DNA of 14,032 nucleotides from Lentisphaeria bacterium (lineage in GTDB: Bacteria; Verrucomicrobiota; Lentisphaeria; Oligosphaerales; Oligosphaeraceae): contig JAEDNB010000038.1 in NCBI GenBank assembly GCA_016302725.1, forward strand, positions 1-14,032, given 5' to 3'. Positions 1 to 7,916 of this stretch are shown here, one piece after another; positions within the stretch are counted from its first letter, which is position 1, and each line of letters starts with the position of its first letter. A program made the position numbers and the translations under genes. The notes below the pieces were generated by a model. It did not search any database. It was not told the origin of the DNA and saw only the letters and a program-made list of their open reading frames with translations.

Positions 1-2024
1 GGGGTGCGTTTGCCCACGGAGACTCCCCGTTCCATGCAATGGAAGACGGCGATGGTCACCACTCCCAGAAGTACGGAGGAGGAGGAGAGGAGCATAAGCC
101 TGGCGCCATAGAGTCCTGGGGTATGGAGGATTCCCCAGAGGTTGTTGAGCAAATCCAGTCCGTGGAGTCCAAGCAGGATAATCAGGAGGGTTGGCTGGAA
201 GAGTCCGATTCCATCCTGGGCTTTGCTGGCGTGTCGATGGAGATAGATTCGAAGGGGGATCCAAAGGAGGAGGGCAAGCGTAGTCAAGAGAGTGGGCAGG
301 AGGAAATACTCCTGGAAGAACTGGGGTTCTCCCCCGCAGCAGAAGAAATCCCGGAGGCGGTTCATGAGGGTGTTGGTGGAGGGGGCCAGGGGGTCGACCA
401 GGGGAGTGCCGTTTCTCCAGCGGCAGTGCCACAGGGCCACCAGGGGAGTGAGGAGGGCAAAGAAGAGGAAGAAGCCGTCGAAGAAGAAGAGACTGCCCTT
501 CATTTGCCGGGAGGTGACGGGGGCGCAGGGGAGGGCCTCCACCTTTTCCCTGCCCTCTGGCATCCAGGGGGCGGGGGCGGAGTAGTTATGGTAGCCTCCC
601 AGTTTCGCCCATTCCCGGTAGAAGCGGAAGGAGAGATAGGCGGCCAGGAGTGTCCAGGGGATGGACCAGACTTGGCTGAGGCGATAGTGCCAGCCGGTTC
701 CATATTTCAGGGCGAGGGAGCACTCCGTGAAATGGGCGGCCACATAGTCGAAGAGCCGGGCGACCAGCAGCCCGGAGAGGAGACCCGCCCAGGAACGCAG
801 CATGGCCTGCATGGCGCAGAAGGTGCCGTAGCGGGATTTGGGGAAGAGCATCATCTCCAGGGGCTGGTCGCTGACGGTAATCAAGCCGGAGAGGAAGAGG
901 TTGATGACGGAATTGGCGATGACCAGGTTCACATAGACCTGGGGGGGCATGGTGCCCAGGAGCCATCGGAAGTAGAAGGGCAGGGCGATAAGGCAGTTGA
1001 AGATGCCGTTGTAGTTGATAATCCGCATGGGGTGCCACCGGTTGACCAGCGCAGGAAGGAGTGTGGCCAGGAGGATGCCGGCGGAGTAGACCATGCCGCT
1101 GATTCCGTTCATGTGGCCAATGTCCGTGTCCGTCAGTTCCAGCTGCTTGCTCAAAAGGAAATAGCCGAATACCCCGGCGCCCCCGCCGATGGCGCCCACC
1201 AGATGGATGAGATACCGCAGGACGTAGACCCTGTGGCAGAAGGTATAGGTGACAAACTCCCGGAAGCCGCGGAATTTCGCCTTGAGAAGATCCAGGCCCT
1301 TGGCGTTCTTCCGCTGCAATTGCTCCTCTGTCAGGGGCGGGTATTCCCCCTCCTTTACATTCAGGCAGAAGAGGACGATGCCCACGGCGTAGAGGACCGC
1401 CACGGAGAGGAAAATGGGCGTGGCATGCTTTTGGGCGATGGGGAAGAGAAAATAGTGGAAGAAGGCGGCGGAAAACTGGAGGGCCAGCCGGACGCAGGCC
1501 ATGACGCGCCCGAAGAACTGGGGCGGGATGATGTCGATGAAGATGTACCAGATGACGGAGTTGATCCACATCATGAAGAACTGGAAAAGGAGCATCACCA
1601 GGCCGATGACCACGGCAGTCATGGTGGCGGGGCTGGTCTGCCAGTAGGGCTGGACCCAGGAGGCCAGGGCCCCGCCAAAGCGCTGGGTGAAGGCGAAGAG
1701 CACCAAGGCCAGCACCACGGGGGGCATGGAGAGGGCGATGAAGGGAATGCGCCGCCCCCATTTGCTCCGGTAGAGGTCGCTGGCGACGCTGATATAGGGG
1801 CAGACGGTCATGTTGAGGACCGTGCCGATGCACGCCAGGATGAGCCAACTGGCGGTGTCGCTGATGCCCAGCTCCTTGATTTGGATGGGGATGATGGAGG
1901 CGGGCAGGGTATTGGCGAGTCCCAGGCAGGAGACCCCCAGCATAAGCCAGAAGAAGAGGAGATAGAGTTGCGGCAGGGTATAGGTGAGATTGCCGCAGTG
2001 GTATACTTTGGGTTCCTTCTTCAT
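1..2024 (-). CDS. GPH/SLC45-like MFS sugar transporter, C-terminus cut by window start
   Basis: The frame is open from an ATG at 2024 to the window edge, giving 674 residues with no stop, so the C-terminus is missing. The protein is very hydrophobic, with about 12 membrane segments up to residue ~480. After the second segment comes a motif-A loop, S82-D83-L-Y-R86-S-K-W-G90-R91-R92, which resembles the SDRTRSRWGRR signature of GPH/SLC45 cation-sugar symporters. A charged cytoplasmic loop lies near residues 226-265. Uptake of a sugar or glycoside by cation symport is therefore likely (family knowledge); the substrate is unknown. It is larger than a usual 450-500-residue symporter because at least three further hydrophobic stretches follow (about 515-535, 575-597 and 610 to the edge). 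The start lies 34 nt after the queF stop, with a weak AGGA five bases upstream, so it is probably the third gene of that operon. Confidence 0.9.
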   Translation of the reverse strand, partial: MKKEPKVYHCGNLTYTLPQLYLLFFWLMLGVSCLGLANTLPASIIPIQIKELGISDTASWLILACIGTVLNMTVCPYISVASDLYRSKWGRRIPFIALSMPPVVLALVLFAFTQRFGGALASWVQPYWQTSPATMTAVVIGLVMLLFQFFMMWINSVIWYIFIDIIPPQFFGRVMACVRLALQFSAAFFHYFLFPIAQKHATPIFLSVAVLYAVGIVLFCLNVKEGEYPPLTEEQLQRKNAKGLDLLKAKFRGFREFVTYTFCHRVYVLRYLIHLVGAIGGGAGVFGYFLLSKQLELTDTDIGHMNGISGMVYSAGILLATLLPALVNRWHPMRIINYNGIFNCLIALPFYFRWLLGTMPPQVYVNLVIANSVINLFLSGLITVSDQPLEMMLFPKSRYGTFCAMQAMLRSWAGLLSGLLVARLFDYVAAHFTECSLALKYGTGWHYRLSQVWSIPWTLLAAYLSFRFYREWAKLGGYHNYSAPAPWMPEGREKVEALPCAPVTSRQMKGSLFFFDGFFLFFALLTPLVALWHCRWRNGTPLVDPLAPSTNTLMNRLRDFFCCGGEPQFFQEYFLLPTLLTTLALLLWIPLRIYLHRHASKAQDGIGLFQPTLLIILLGLHGLDLLNNLWGILHTPGLYGARLMLLSSSSVLLGVVTIAVFHCMERGVSVGKRT

Positions 2025-2058
2025 GGTGGTCCTGGGGGAGTGTTGCCGGGTAGGTCGC

Positions 2059-2565
2059 CTATCGGTTGTCGACCCTTTCTGGGCTCAAGTCGTGTCTTTG
2101 GAAGCGGAAGGAGGCCAGGGTTTCGTAGCGGGTCCCGGGGCGTCCCCAGTTGGTGTAGGGGTCGATGGAGAGTCCTCCCCTGGGAAGGAACTTTCCCCAC
2201 ACCTCAATGTATCGGGGGCGGAGCCTTTCCTGGAGGTCCCTGCGGATGATGTTGACCACTGCCTCGTGGAATGCGCCGTGGTTCCGGAAACTGAAGAGAT
2301 AGAGTTTCAGGGACTTGCTTTCCACAATCACCTGGTCGGGCACGTAGGCGATGGTGAGGGTGGCGAAATCCGGCTGTCCTGTCTTGGGGCAGAGGGAGGT
2401 GAATTCCGGGCAGTTGAATTTCACCCAGTAGTCCTCTTCCACGGGGCTGGGGACCACTTCCAGGAGGGAGGGGTCGTATTGGGTGGGGTATTGGGTGGGG
2501 GTGGCGCTGCCCAGGAGGGTGAGTCCTTCCAGGCTGGCGGCGTTGGGGGACCTGTCCTGGTTCAT
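2059..2565 (-). CDS. queF: NADPH-dependent 7-cyano-7-deazaguanine (preQ0) reductase QueF
   Basis: This cytoplasmic enzyme reduces the nitrile of preQ0 to the amine of preQ1 with two NADPH, in the queuosine tRNA-modification pathway. The 168-residue length fits the short single-domain (B. subtilis type) form. The stretch from N51 to D66 reads NCPEFTSLC then PKTGQPD, placing the thioimide-forming cysteine at C59 and the general acid at D66 (C55 and D62 of B. subtilis QueF). The QueF motif ESKSLKLY follows at 82-89, and H100-E101 match the substrate-binding His-Glu pair. The C-terminus has the conserved RYIEVWGKF and PRGGLSIDPYTN blocks. The ATG overlaps the upstream phosphoesterase stop (ATGA), so translation is probably coupled; no separate Shine-Dalgarno is visible, only a short C run. 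No other queuosine gene is in the window. Confidence 0.97.
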   Translation of the reverse strand: MNQDRSPNAASLEGLTLLGSATPTQYPTQYDPSLLEVVPSPVEEDYWVKFNCPEFTSLCPKTGQPDFATLTIAYVPDQVIVESKSLKLYLFSFRNHGAFHEAVVNIIRRDLQERLRPRYIEVWGKFLPRGGLSIDPYTNWGRPGTRYETLASFRFQRHDLSPERVDNR

Positions 2566-3227
2566 GGGGTGTCGTGGGTGGGGGATTGGCAGGCGTGGAG
2601 GGTCACCTTGGGGGTGTCGTCGGGGGTGTCCCAGTGGATGAGGGCGTGTCTTCCCTCCTCTCCGAAGGCACCGCAGTTCACCAATGTGGTGTTTGGGGAG
2701 GGGAAGATTCCGGCGGCCTCGTGGATATGTCCGCAGAGATGGAGGCGGGGTTTGGCCTGGGAGGCGAGATAGGCGATGGCGCGGCTTCCCACATGGAGTC
2801 CATTGGGGATGACGTCTGCGCCGCTGTCCAGGGGCGGGGCATGGGTCACCAGGATGTCCAGGGAGAGGGGGGGCAGTTTGGCGAGTCTTTCCTCCATTGC
2901 CCCGTCTTCCCATTGGAAGGGGGTGGCCTTGGGGCAGAGGTTGCTTCCGGAGATTCCCATCATGGCGAGGCCATTCCGGGAAAGGGGCCGGGCGGGGAGG
3001 CCATGGCCTGTTTCCTCCAGGATTATATCTGCTTCGGCGGGGTCCAGGTTGCCCGCCACGGCCAGGAAATGAGGGAAGCGGGCTTCCACGAGCCGGATGG
3101 CCTCCCGGAACTCCTGGGGGGTGCCGAAGTTGGTGAAGTCTCCGCCGATGAGGACCAGGTCTGCGTCGGGAAGGAGTTCCAGAGGCTGGAAATGGAGATG
3201 GATGTCGGAAAAATAGAGGATGCGCAT
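2562..3227 (-). CDS. Small calcineurin-like metallophosphoesterase
   Basis: This 221-residue, single-domain cytoplasmic protein has the full two-metal phosphoesterase signature: SDIH at 7-10 (D8, H10), GGDF at 28-31 (D30), GNLD at 59-62 (N60), THAPP at 128-132 (H129) and GHIH at 166-169 (H167, H169). The family hydrolyses phosphomono- or diesters, and the substrate cannot be read from sequence. The GNLD in place of GNHD is common in YfcE-like small members. The frame stays open upstream to 3506, but that extension is low in recognisable structure and covers the intergenic hairpins. The ATG at 3227 starts exactly at the first beta-strand of the fold (MRILYFSDIH). No Shine-Dalgarno is visible; the start follows a C-rich run. 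It is the first gene of the operon with queF and the transporter. The link to queuosine synthesis is positional only. Confidence 0.93.
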   Translation of the reverse strand: MRILYFSDIHLHFQPLELLPDADLVLIGGDFTNFGTPQEFREAIRLVEARFPHFLAVAGNLDPAEADIILEETGHGLPARPLSRNGLAMMGISGSNLCPKATPFQWEDGAMEERLAKLPPLSLDILVTHAPPLDSGADVIPNGLHVGSRAIAYLASQAKPRLHLCGHIHEAAGIFPSPNTTLVNCGAFGEEGRHALIHWDTPDDTPKVTLHACQSPTHDTP

Positions 3228-3392
3228 GGGGAGGGGGCGGTGGCGTTGATAAGGATGGGGGGTACTATATCCTGGAAACAGGGGTTGTTCCCCAGGGGGG
3301 CAATGGGCCTCCCTTTCGCCCTGCCTCCTTCCCCCCGGGGGGGGGAATGGCCCTTGCGGAACGGCCAAACCCTGCCATATTACCCGCAAGAC

Positions 3393-3440
3393 AAAAAAGA
3401 TGGGCGGAATGGCAAAGGCGCCTTCCGCCCGCTTTTTATT
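3393..3440. terminator. Bidirectional intrinsic terminator
   Basis: The stem is a perfect 8-bp inverted repeat, GGGCGGAA (3402-3409) with TTCCGCCC (3423-3430). The 13-nt loop can form a further GGC/GCC pair. On the plus strand it is followed by GC and TTTTTATTT. On the minus strand the same stem is followed by ATC and six T (the A run at 3393-3398). Both orientations fit Rho-independent termination. Its place between two divergent starts, rather than after a gene, is unusual: it may insulate the two units, end a short RNA, or act as an attenuator in a leader. Confidence 0.75.
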
Positions 3441-3478
3441 TGCCCTTTGCCCTGGAATCGCGTCGTACGTGGCTCTGG

Positions 3479-3531
3479 GGGCGGTGGGGAAACCCCAGGG
3501 GCCCAAGGCCGCCCGTCCATCCCGGGGATGG
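3479..3531 (+). promoter_or_regulatory. Palindromic elements upstream of the kinase gene
   Basis: A 7-bp perfect palindrome with a 1-nt centre, CCATCCC-G-GGGATGG, occupies 3517-3531. Just before it GGGCGG (3479-3484) can pair with CCGCCC (3509-3514), enclosing a GGGG-AAA-CCCC hairpin (3486-3496). Either could be an operator or part of a structured 5' leader, about 95-145 nt before the kinase start. In DNA this GC-rich some such symmetry arises by chance, so function is uncertain. Confidence 0.3.
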
Positions 3532-3612
3532 GAGAGGCCGGGGTTCCGTCGCTGCGGAGGCGCATGATGAGAATTTTCGTGGATTGGGCCATTTCGCCCA
3601 TGTATGGTTGTT

Positions 3613-3619
3613 GGAGGAG
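3613..3619 (+). promoter_or_regulatory. Ribosome binding site that fixes a GTG start
   Basis: GGAGGAG lies here; the GGAGG core ends 8 nt before the GTG at 3626. This strong Shine-Dalgarno decides for the GTG over the in-frame ATG at 3347, whose reading would run through the terminator. Most other genes in the window lack so clear a site. Confidence 0.8.
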
Positions 3620-3625
3620 AGAACA

Positions 3626-4360
3626 GTGACAGTCGAGCGTGATGAGCGGGAGGGGTTTTCCTTGCCGTCCATCTCCATGAAGGAGTTGCTGGCGGAATCT
3701 GAACTTCTTCGTGGCTCGACCTCCTGTGCCACTGGGGCGGTGTATCTGTGGCGCAGGGAGGGGCAGTGTCTCTTGGTGAAGACCTTTTGGCGCAACGGCT
3801 GGTTTTCCCGGCTTTTCTTCGGGCGTCGGAGTGTCCGGAACGAATGGAGGATGCTGACGGGGCTGTGGGAGGCGGGCTTCCGCTGCGCCCCCCGTCCCTA
3901 TGCCAGGATAGGGGGCCACACCCTGGTCATGGAGTATGTCAGCGGGGAGGAACTGGAGAGCCTGCACCACTATGCCAGGACGGGGGGTGCTCCTCCTCCC
4001 CCGGAGTTCTATGCTGCGTTGCGGGAGGAGTTGCGTCGTCTGCACCAGGCGGGGTTTGTCCACGGGGACTTTCGCCGGGCGAACGTGATGGTGCCCGGCG
4101 TGGCTGGGGCGCCTCCGCGCATCATAGACTGGGCCACGGGGATGAGGGAGTCCGACGGGGAGCATTTCCTCTACCGTCAACTGCGGGGTTCCGACAACTA
4201 TTCCCTGGTGAAGATTTTGAAGGAGGCGGTTCCTTCCCTGGTGACCCGGGAGGAGTGGGAGGAGAATGCCCCGGGGATGCTGCTGCGCCTTGGGCGGTTT
4301 TTCCGCCAGAAGATATACCGTGGGCTTTTCAAGCCCCTCTTTCGCCGGTGGCGTTCCTGA
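3626..4360 (+). CDS. WaaP/KdkA/InaA-like lipopolysaccharide-type kinase
   Basis: This 244-residue protein has a compact protein-kinase-like fold. The ATP-binding lysine is probably K52 (LLVKTF), after a short glycine-poor N-lobe. The hinge is LVMEYVSGEEL. The catalytic loop HGDFRRAN spans 146-153, with D148 as base and N153 for metal. IIDWA places the metal-binding D168 in the DFG position. This pattern, with the RxNxW-rich N-lobe and no activation loop, matches lipopolysaccharide core (Kdo/heptose) kinases and related BUD32-like small kinases. The expected role is phosphorylating an envelope sugar on the cytoplasmic side; a protein or small-molecule substrate is possible. It stands alone, transcribed convergently with the hydrolase gene (13-nt gap), with no LPS genes nearby. 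Start chosen from the GGAGGAG site. The codons contain more G- and T-ending triplets than the genes after 9.3 kb. Confidence 0.85.
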   Translation: MTVERDEREGFSLPSISMKELLAESELLRGSTSCATGAVYLWRREGQCLLVKTFWRNGWFSRLFFGRRSVRNEWRMLTGLWEAGFRCAPRPYARIGGHTLVMEYVSGEELESLHHYARTGGAPPPPEFYAALREELRRLHQAGFVHGDFRRANVMVPGVAGAPPRIIDWATGMRESDGEHFLYRQLRGSDNYSLVKILKEAVPSLVTREEWEENAPGMLLRLGRFFRQKIYRGLFKPLFRRWRS

Positions 4361-4373
4361 AGGAGGAGGGGGG

Positions 4374-7300
4374 TCATTCCCGGCGCAGATGCTTTCCCCG
4401 GGCGTAGTCGTATTGGTATGGATGTCCGTTCAGATAGAGCCCGTTGAGCAGGATTTCGGGGGAGAGACACCCTGCCTTCCATAGCCGTCGTCCGTATTCC
4501 GCCTCTTCGGGGTCGATGGAGAGGTCCTGGTTTTTGTCCATGATGTGGAGGACGGCCTGGGCCTTCCGTATTGGGGCGGGGGATTCCCGGGAGAGGATGA
4601 GGAGGGCGAGGGAATTCCGTTCCTCTTCGGTCAACTCCCGTTGCAGGGGGATGGCCAGGTCCAGGCTCTCCCCCTCTTCCAGCAGGGCATTTCCGTTGCC
4701 GAGGGCGGGGAGAAGCGCGCGGACGTCCTCCGTGAGGTCCAGGGCGGAACCGAAGAGCCCGTCCTGGGCATAGGGCTTGGCGGGGCGGGCAAAGGGGGGG
4801 GCGGAGTCCTGGAGGGGGTAGAAGAGGAGGAATTCATCGCCGGGGGAGGGAGGCGTCTCCGTCTCTCCCTGTGCGAATTGGAGGCGGAGGGCGGGGCCTG
4901 GAGTGCTTCCACCGGTTTCTTCTTCCGGGAGGGGAAGGGGAGTGAGGGCCAGGCGATCCTGCCCGGGGGTGGCCATTTCCCGGAGCCAGGCATCGTGGAA
5001 GAGAAAGCGGCTGTAGGGTTTAGTCTGGTATTCTCCCTGCAGTGGGGCGTATTCCGTCTCTCCCTGGTCATTGACCCGGGAGAGGTACCCCTTCCGGACG
5101 GTGTAGGGGCCGTCTTCCTGGGCGTGGAGGAGGGCGCCTCTGGGAAAGAGGGCCACGGCCTCCCAGGAGCCATCCTCCCTTTGCCGGGGAAAGGTGGTGG
5201 CCTGGGCCAGGCACTGCCCACTGGCGGTGAAGAGGGGAAGGGTGATGGCGGGGAGGGGGGCGTCTGGCGGGGTGGCCTGAAGAAGGATTGCCAGGGTGAG
5301 TTCCAGTTGCGCCCCCTGGAGGGCGCCCGGTTGGAGGAGGCGTTCCGTGCCCTCCCCGGAGAGGGAGGCTCCCCTGGAGAGGGTGGAGAAGAGTGTCCGG
5401 CATGTATCATCCACGGGCTGGTTGGGGTGGAGAAGGAGGAGGGGGACAGGGGGGGAAGGGGCGTCCGAGGTTCCTTTCCAGAAGAGCCGGAGTTCCTTTA
5501 GGAGCCAGGGGGTGTCCTCCGGCATCTGGGGGAGGGCTTCCTCTTCGAAGACGAGTCGGCAGGTCTGCGGGGTGTCCGGCTGGGCGTCCCATTGGAAGCC
5601 CCGGGTCAGCAATTCCGTTCCGTCGGGAGTGGCCAGGACCGCCGTCAAGGCATGGCGTCCGGCGCATCCGACGACGGCCTCCGCCTGGAAGACGAGCCGC
5701 TTCCTCCCCTCCGGGGAGTCCTCCACCGATTCCTCCAGGGGGGAGGAGAGGAGGGCCTTTCCCCCGTAGGTCTGGACCTGCAGGGAGCCGGTGGGGAGTT
5801 CCCAGGGAGAGACCCCGCCGGTGCCCGGGACGGAGGCGCAGATCCGCCAGGTGCCTGGCCGGCCGGGGGAGAAGCGCGCCGAGAAGAGGTGGGTCTTTTC
5901 CTCGCCTTTGCCTTCCTCGTGCCTTCCCGTCTGGGCCAACCACTCCCGGGGAAGGGGGGTCTCCGGGGCCTCCAGGGAGAAGGCGCTCCATTCCAGTTCC
6001 CCAGGGGGCGCCTCCTCCTCCCCCAATCCCGTCAACCTGGCCTCCAAGAGGATTTCCCCTGGGGGCGGCTGGTCGGTGGAGAGGGAGGCCAGCTGCAGGC
6101 CGGGCAGGCGGGGGGGACCGGCCTGGTTGCCCCGGAAGAGCAGGGTCACCAGGCGTTCCGGGGCCTCCTGGGGGGCAAGGATGGCGAGGAGCGCCTCCCC
6201 CGGTGTCTCGGCGCGGAATGTCCCCAGAAGCGGACTCCCCTGGAAGAACGGGGTTTCGTCCGCCGGCAGGCACTCCAGGGGATGGGGGAGGCTTTCCCCG
6301 GGCAGGAGGATTTGGGCCTGGGTCCCCTCCAGGGCGGAGATGAGCATGAGGGTGAACTCCCCCGAAGCCAGGGAGAGCCGCCGCTGGACGGATGTCCCGC
6401 CCTTCAGGAGGAAAGTCCAGGATGCCCTCCCGGGGGAGGAAGGCTCCCCTGCCTCCCCCGAATCCGTGGCGACGCCCTCCGGTGCCGGTGCCTGGGGTGG
6501 GGCGAGGGCGGAGGAGCGGGTCTTCTGGGGTGCGGGGGGGGGATTGAGGCCCTGTTCCGCCATTTCCTGTTGCAGGATGCGGTGGAGGAGCTGCAGGGGC
6601 GCCGGGGCTCCTGCCCTGACGATGGAGGAGTGGTCGTAGAGGGAGGTGTCCTGGGAGTCCAGGGGGGATTCCGGGAACTGGGTGTTCAGGGCGTGTGCGC
6701 TGGCCACGGTGACAATGCCGTCGTTGGGGAGGGGCAGGTCGGAGAGCCAGACCAGGGAGCGGTAGGTCATGGGCAGGTTTTCCGTCTCCACCATGCCCAT
6801 GACGGTATGGAGGGGGACGTTGGGGCTGTGGAATCTCTGGTTGAAGAGCCGGCAGTCTTCCGTGCGCAGGCTTCGGAAGCCCGGTGAGGAGCGGCGGGCG
6901 TCGGCCACTTGGGCGGCCGCCTGGCTGAAGCCCCTTTCCAGGAGCCCGCTGGGGTAGGAGATGACATCGGCCACCCGGCTTCCCAGGTTGGGGGTGCTGA
7001 TTTGGAAGGCGCTTCTGACCAGGGGGGAGTTTTCACCGGCGGCGTCGATGAGTACGCGGAGGTCCAGCCCTCCCTTGCTGTGCCCCACGACATGGAACTT
7101 TTCCACGCCCCAGCGCCGGGTCAATCTCGAGAGGGTGTCCTGCAGGAAGAGGCCGTTGAGTTCAGGGGAGGCGAAGGCGGGGAGGAAGGCCAGGAAGGAA
7201 GGGACCCCCAGGGTGTGGGAGAGCTGTTCCTGGAAGGAGGAGAGCATATCTTGGATGTCCGTCCAGCCATGGACCAGGAGGATGGGGGAGGGGGCGGGGA

Positions 7301-7916
7301 TGACCAGGGCCTGCCAGAGCTGCCCCAGGACCCAGATGGAGGTGTCGTTGCCCGTGTCCACCAGGATTTCCAGGTGGTTGTCCGCGGTCTCTCCGGGGGC
7401 GGCGGGGAAGTGGATCCACTCCAGGGGGACTTCCAGGAGATTGAGGGCCAGTTCCTCGTTCTCGCCCTTCAGGGTTCCTACATAGTGGCCGTTCAAGTAG
7501 ACCTGGTCGATTTCCGGGATGGTCTCGGTGGAGCCTCCCCAGCCATTGGAGTCACAGTCGTCCGCCGGGATGACCAGGGTGGCCTTGGCGGGCATCAGGC
7601 CGGCTCCCACCATCGCCTGGATTTGCTCCCGGCTTCCAAAGTAGCGGTGGATGGGGAGGGTTGCCTTGTAGGAACCTCGTGGGCCCCAGGTCCACTTCTC
7701 CTGGGCTTCCTGGTGGACGAAGAATGTCTCCGTCCGGAGGATTTCCTCCCCTGGGGGGAGGGGCTGGCCGGCGCCCCGGGCCTTGTGTCCCCTGGCCCAT
7801 TGCTGGGGGGAGGGGAAGGCGGGGCTTGGGGTGGGGGGGATGGCGTCCTGGGCGGCCAGCAGTGGGGCGAGGAGGAGGGCGAGGAGGGGGAGGAACCGGG
7901 GGAGGAGTTGGCTCAT
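4374..7916 (-). CDS. Exported lipase-like alpha/beta hydrolase with C-terminal beta-sandwich and EF-hand loop
   Basis: This 1180-residue protein begins with a classic Sec signal peptide (residues 1 to ~22, cleavage near AAQ-DA). Residues ~85-205 form a beta-rich N-domain containing YLNGHYVGTLKG. The alpha/beta-hydrolase domain follows: oxyanion segment LLVHGW (213-218), nucleophile elbow GHSKGG with S280, probable acid D399 (PNDG) and probable histidine H429 (YDHSS). The family (PGAP1/lipase-like) cleaves ester bonds; the substrate here is unknown. A Pro/Ala-rich linker (~455-500) leads to several beta-sandwich units (~500-865). Residues ~866-1180 resemble the whole of the upstream neighbour. 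A canonical 12-residue EF-hand loop lies at D1127-E1138 (D, N, D, S, D, E at metal positions), suggesting Ca2+ binding as in dockerin-like segments. No anchor or sorting motif is visible at the C-terminus. The ATG has no Shine-Dalgarno, only a C6 run, and is likely coupled to the upstream gene. Confidence 0.87.
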   Translation of the reverse strand: MSQLLPRFLPLLALLLAPLLAAQDAIPPTPSPAFPSPQQWARGHKARGAGQPLPPGEEILRTETFFVHQEAQEKWTWGPRGSYKATLPIHRYFGSREQIQAMVGAGLMPAKATLVIPADDCDSNGWGGSTETIPEIDQVYLNGHYVGTLKGENEELALNLLEVPLEWIHFPAAPGETADNHLEILVDTGNDTSIWVLGQLWQALVIPAPSPILLVHGWTDIQDMLSSFQEQLSHTLGVPSFLAFLPAFASPELNGLFLQDTLSRLTRRWGVEKFHVVGHSKGGLDLRVLIDAAGENSPLVRSAFQISTPNLGSRVADVISYPSGLLERGFSQAAAQVADARRSSPGFRSLRTEDCRLFNQRFHSPNVPLHTVMGMVETENLPMTYRSLVWLSDLPLPNDGIVTVASAHALNTQFPESPLDSQDTSLYDHSSIVRAGAPAPLQLLHRILQQEMAEQGLNPPPAPQKTRSSALAPPQAPAPEGVATDSGEAGEPSSPGRASWTFLLKGGTSVQRRLSLASGEFTLMLISALEGTQAQILLPGESLPHPLECLPADETPFFQGSPLLGTFRAETPGEALLAILAPQEAPERLVTLLFRGNQAGPPRLPGLQLASLSTDQPPPGEILLEARLTGLGEEEAPPGELEWSAFSLEAPETPLPREWLAQTGRHEEGKGEEKTHLFSARFSPGRPGTWRICASVPGTGGVSPWELPTGSLQVQTYGGKALLSSPLEESVEDSPEGRKRLVFQAEAVVGCAGRHALTAVLATPDGTELLTRGFQWDAQPDTPQTCRLVFEEEALPQMPEDTPWLLKELRLFWKGTSDAPSPPVPLLLLHPNQPVDDTCRTLFSTLSRGASLSGEGTERLLQPGALQGAQLELTLAILLQATPPDAPLPAITLPLFTASGQCLAQATTFPRQREDGSWEAVALFPRGALLHAQEDGPYTVRKGYLSRVNDQGETEYAPLQGEYQTKPYSRFLFHDAWLREMATPGQDRLALTPLPLPEEETGGSTPGPALRLQFAQGETETPPSPGDEFLLFYPLQDSAPPFARPAKPYAQDGLFGSALDLTEDVRALLPALGNGNALLEEGESLDLAIPLQRELTEEERNSLALLILSRESPAPIRKAQAVLHIMDKNQDLSIDPEEAEYGRRLWKAGCLSPEILLNGLYLNGHPYQYDYARGKHLRRE
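7552..7916 (-). other. Anomalous long overlap; probable 1-nt indel in C6 run
   Basis: Two same-strand frames overlap here. The hydrolase frame carries a perfect signal peptide. The upstream frame yields a low-complexity Pro/Arg/Gly tail unlike the end of the paralogous region. Just before the hydrolase ATG the minus strand reads GCAT, six C, then ATGAGC (7911-7925). With seven C the upstream protein would end ...TASPP at a TGA overlapping the ATG, the same ATGA arrangement used at three other junctions in this window. A sequencing or assembly error, a real frameshift mutation, or a genuine read-through are the options; I favour the first two. Confidence 0.65.

Larger units (their letters stand above)
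3228..3625. other. Divergent intergenic spacer, 398 nt
   Basis: This stretch separates the leftward phosphoesterase operon from the rightward kinase gene. It holds a strong bidirectional terminator hairpin near 3402-3437 and two smaller symmetric elements at 3479-3531. I see no convincing sigma70 promoter for either side: a TAATAT hexamer on the minus strand (3377-3382) has no matching -35. The open frames crossing it translate to Pro/Arg/Gly-rich sequence with no family resemblance, so I do not call a gene. A small RNA ending at the terminator cannot be excluded. Confidence 0.6.

Noticed and set aside
39..2249. Long plus-strand open frame (736 codons), Glu/Gly/His-rich
   Set aside because: It is antisense to the transporter, whose frame gives a coherent multi-helix membrane protein with a family motif; high GC content creates long antisense frames.
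3228..3506. N-terminal extension of the phosphoesterase
   Set aside because: The extra sequence has no fold-like pattern, and the core strand with SDIH begins at the ATG at 3227.
3347..3625. N-terminal extension of the kinase from an upstream ATG
   Set aside because: It would translate through the terminator hairpin and lacks similarity to kinases; the GTG at 3626 has a strong Shine-Dalgarno.
4322..4336. Hairpin GGGCTT-TTC-AAGCCC near the kinase stop, as a terminator
   Set aside because: The stem lies inside the coding sequence and is followed only by CCTCTTTC, a poor T run; possible but not supported enough.
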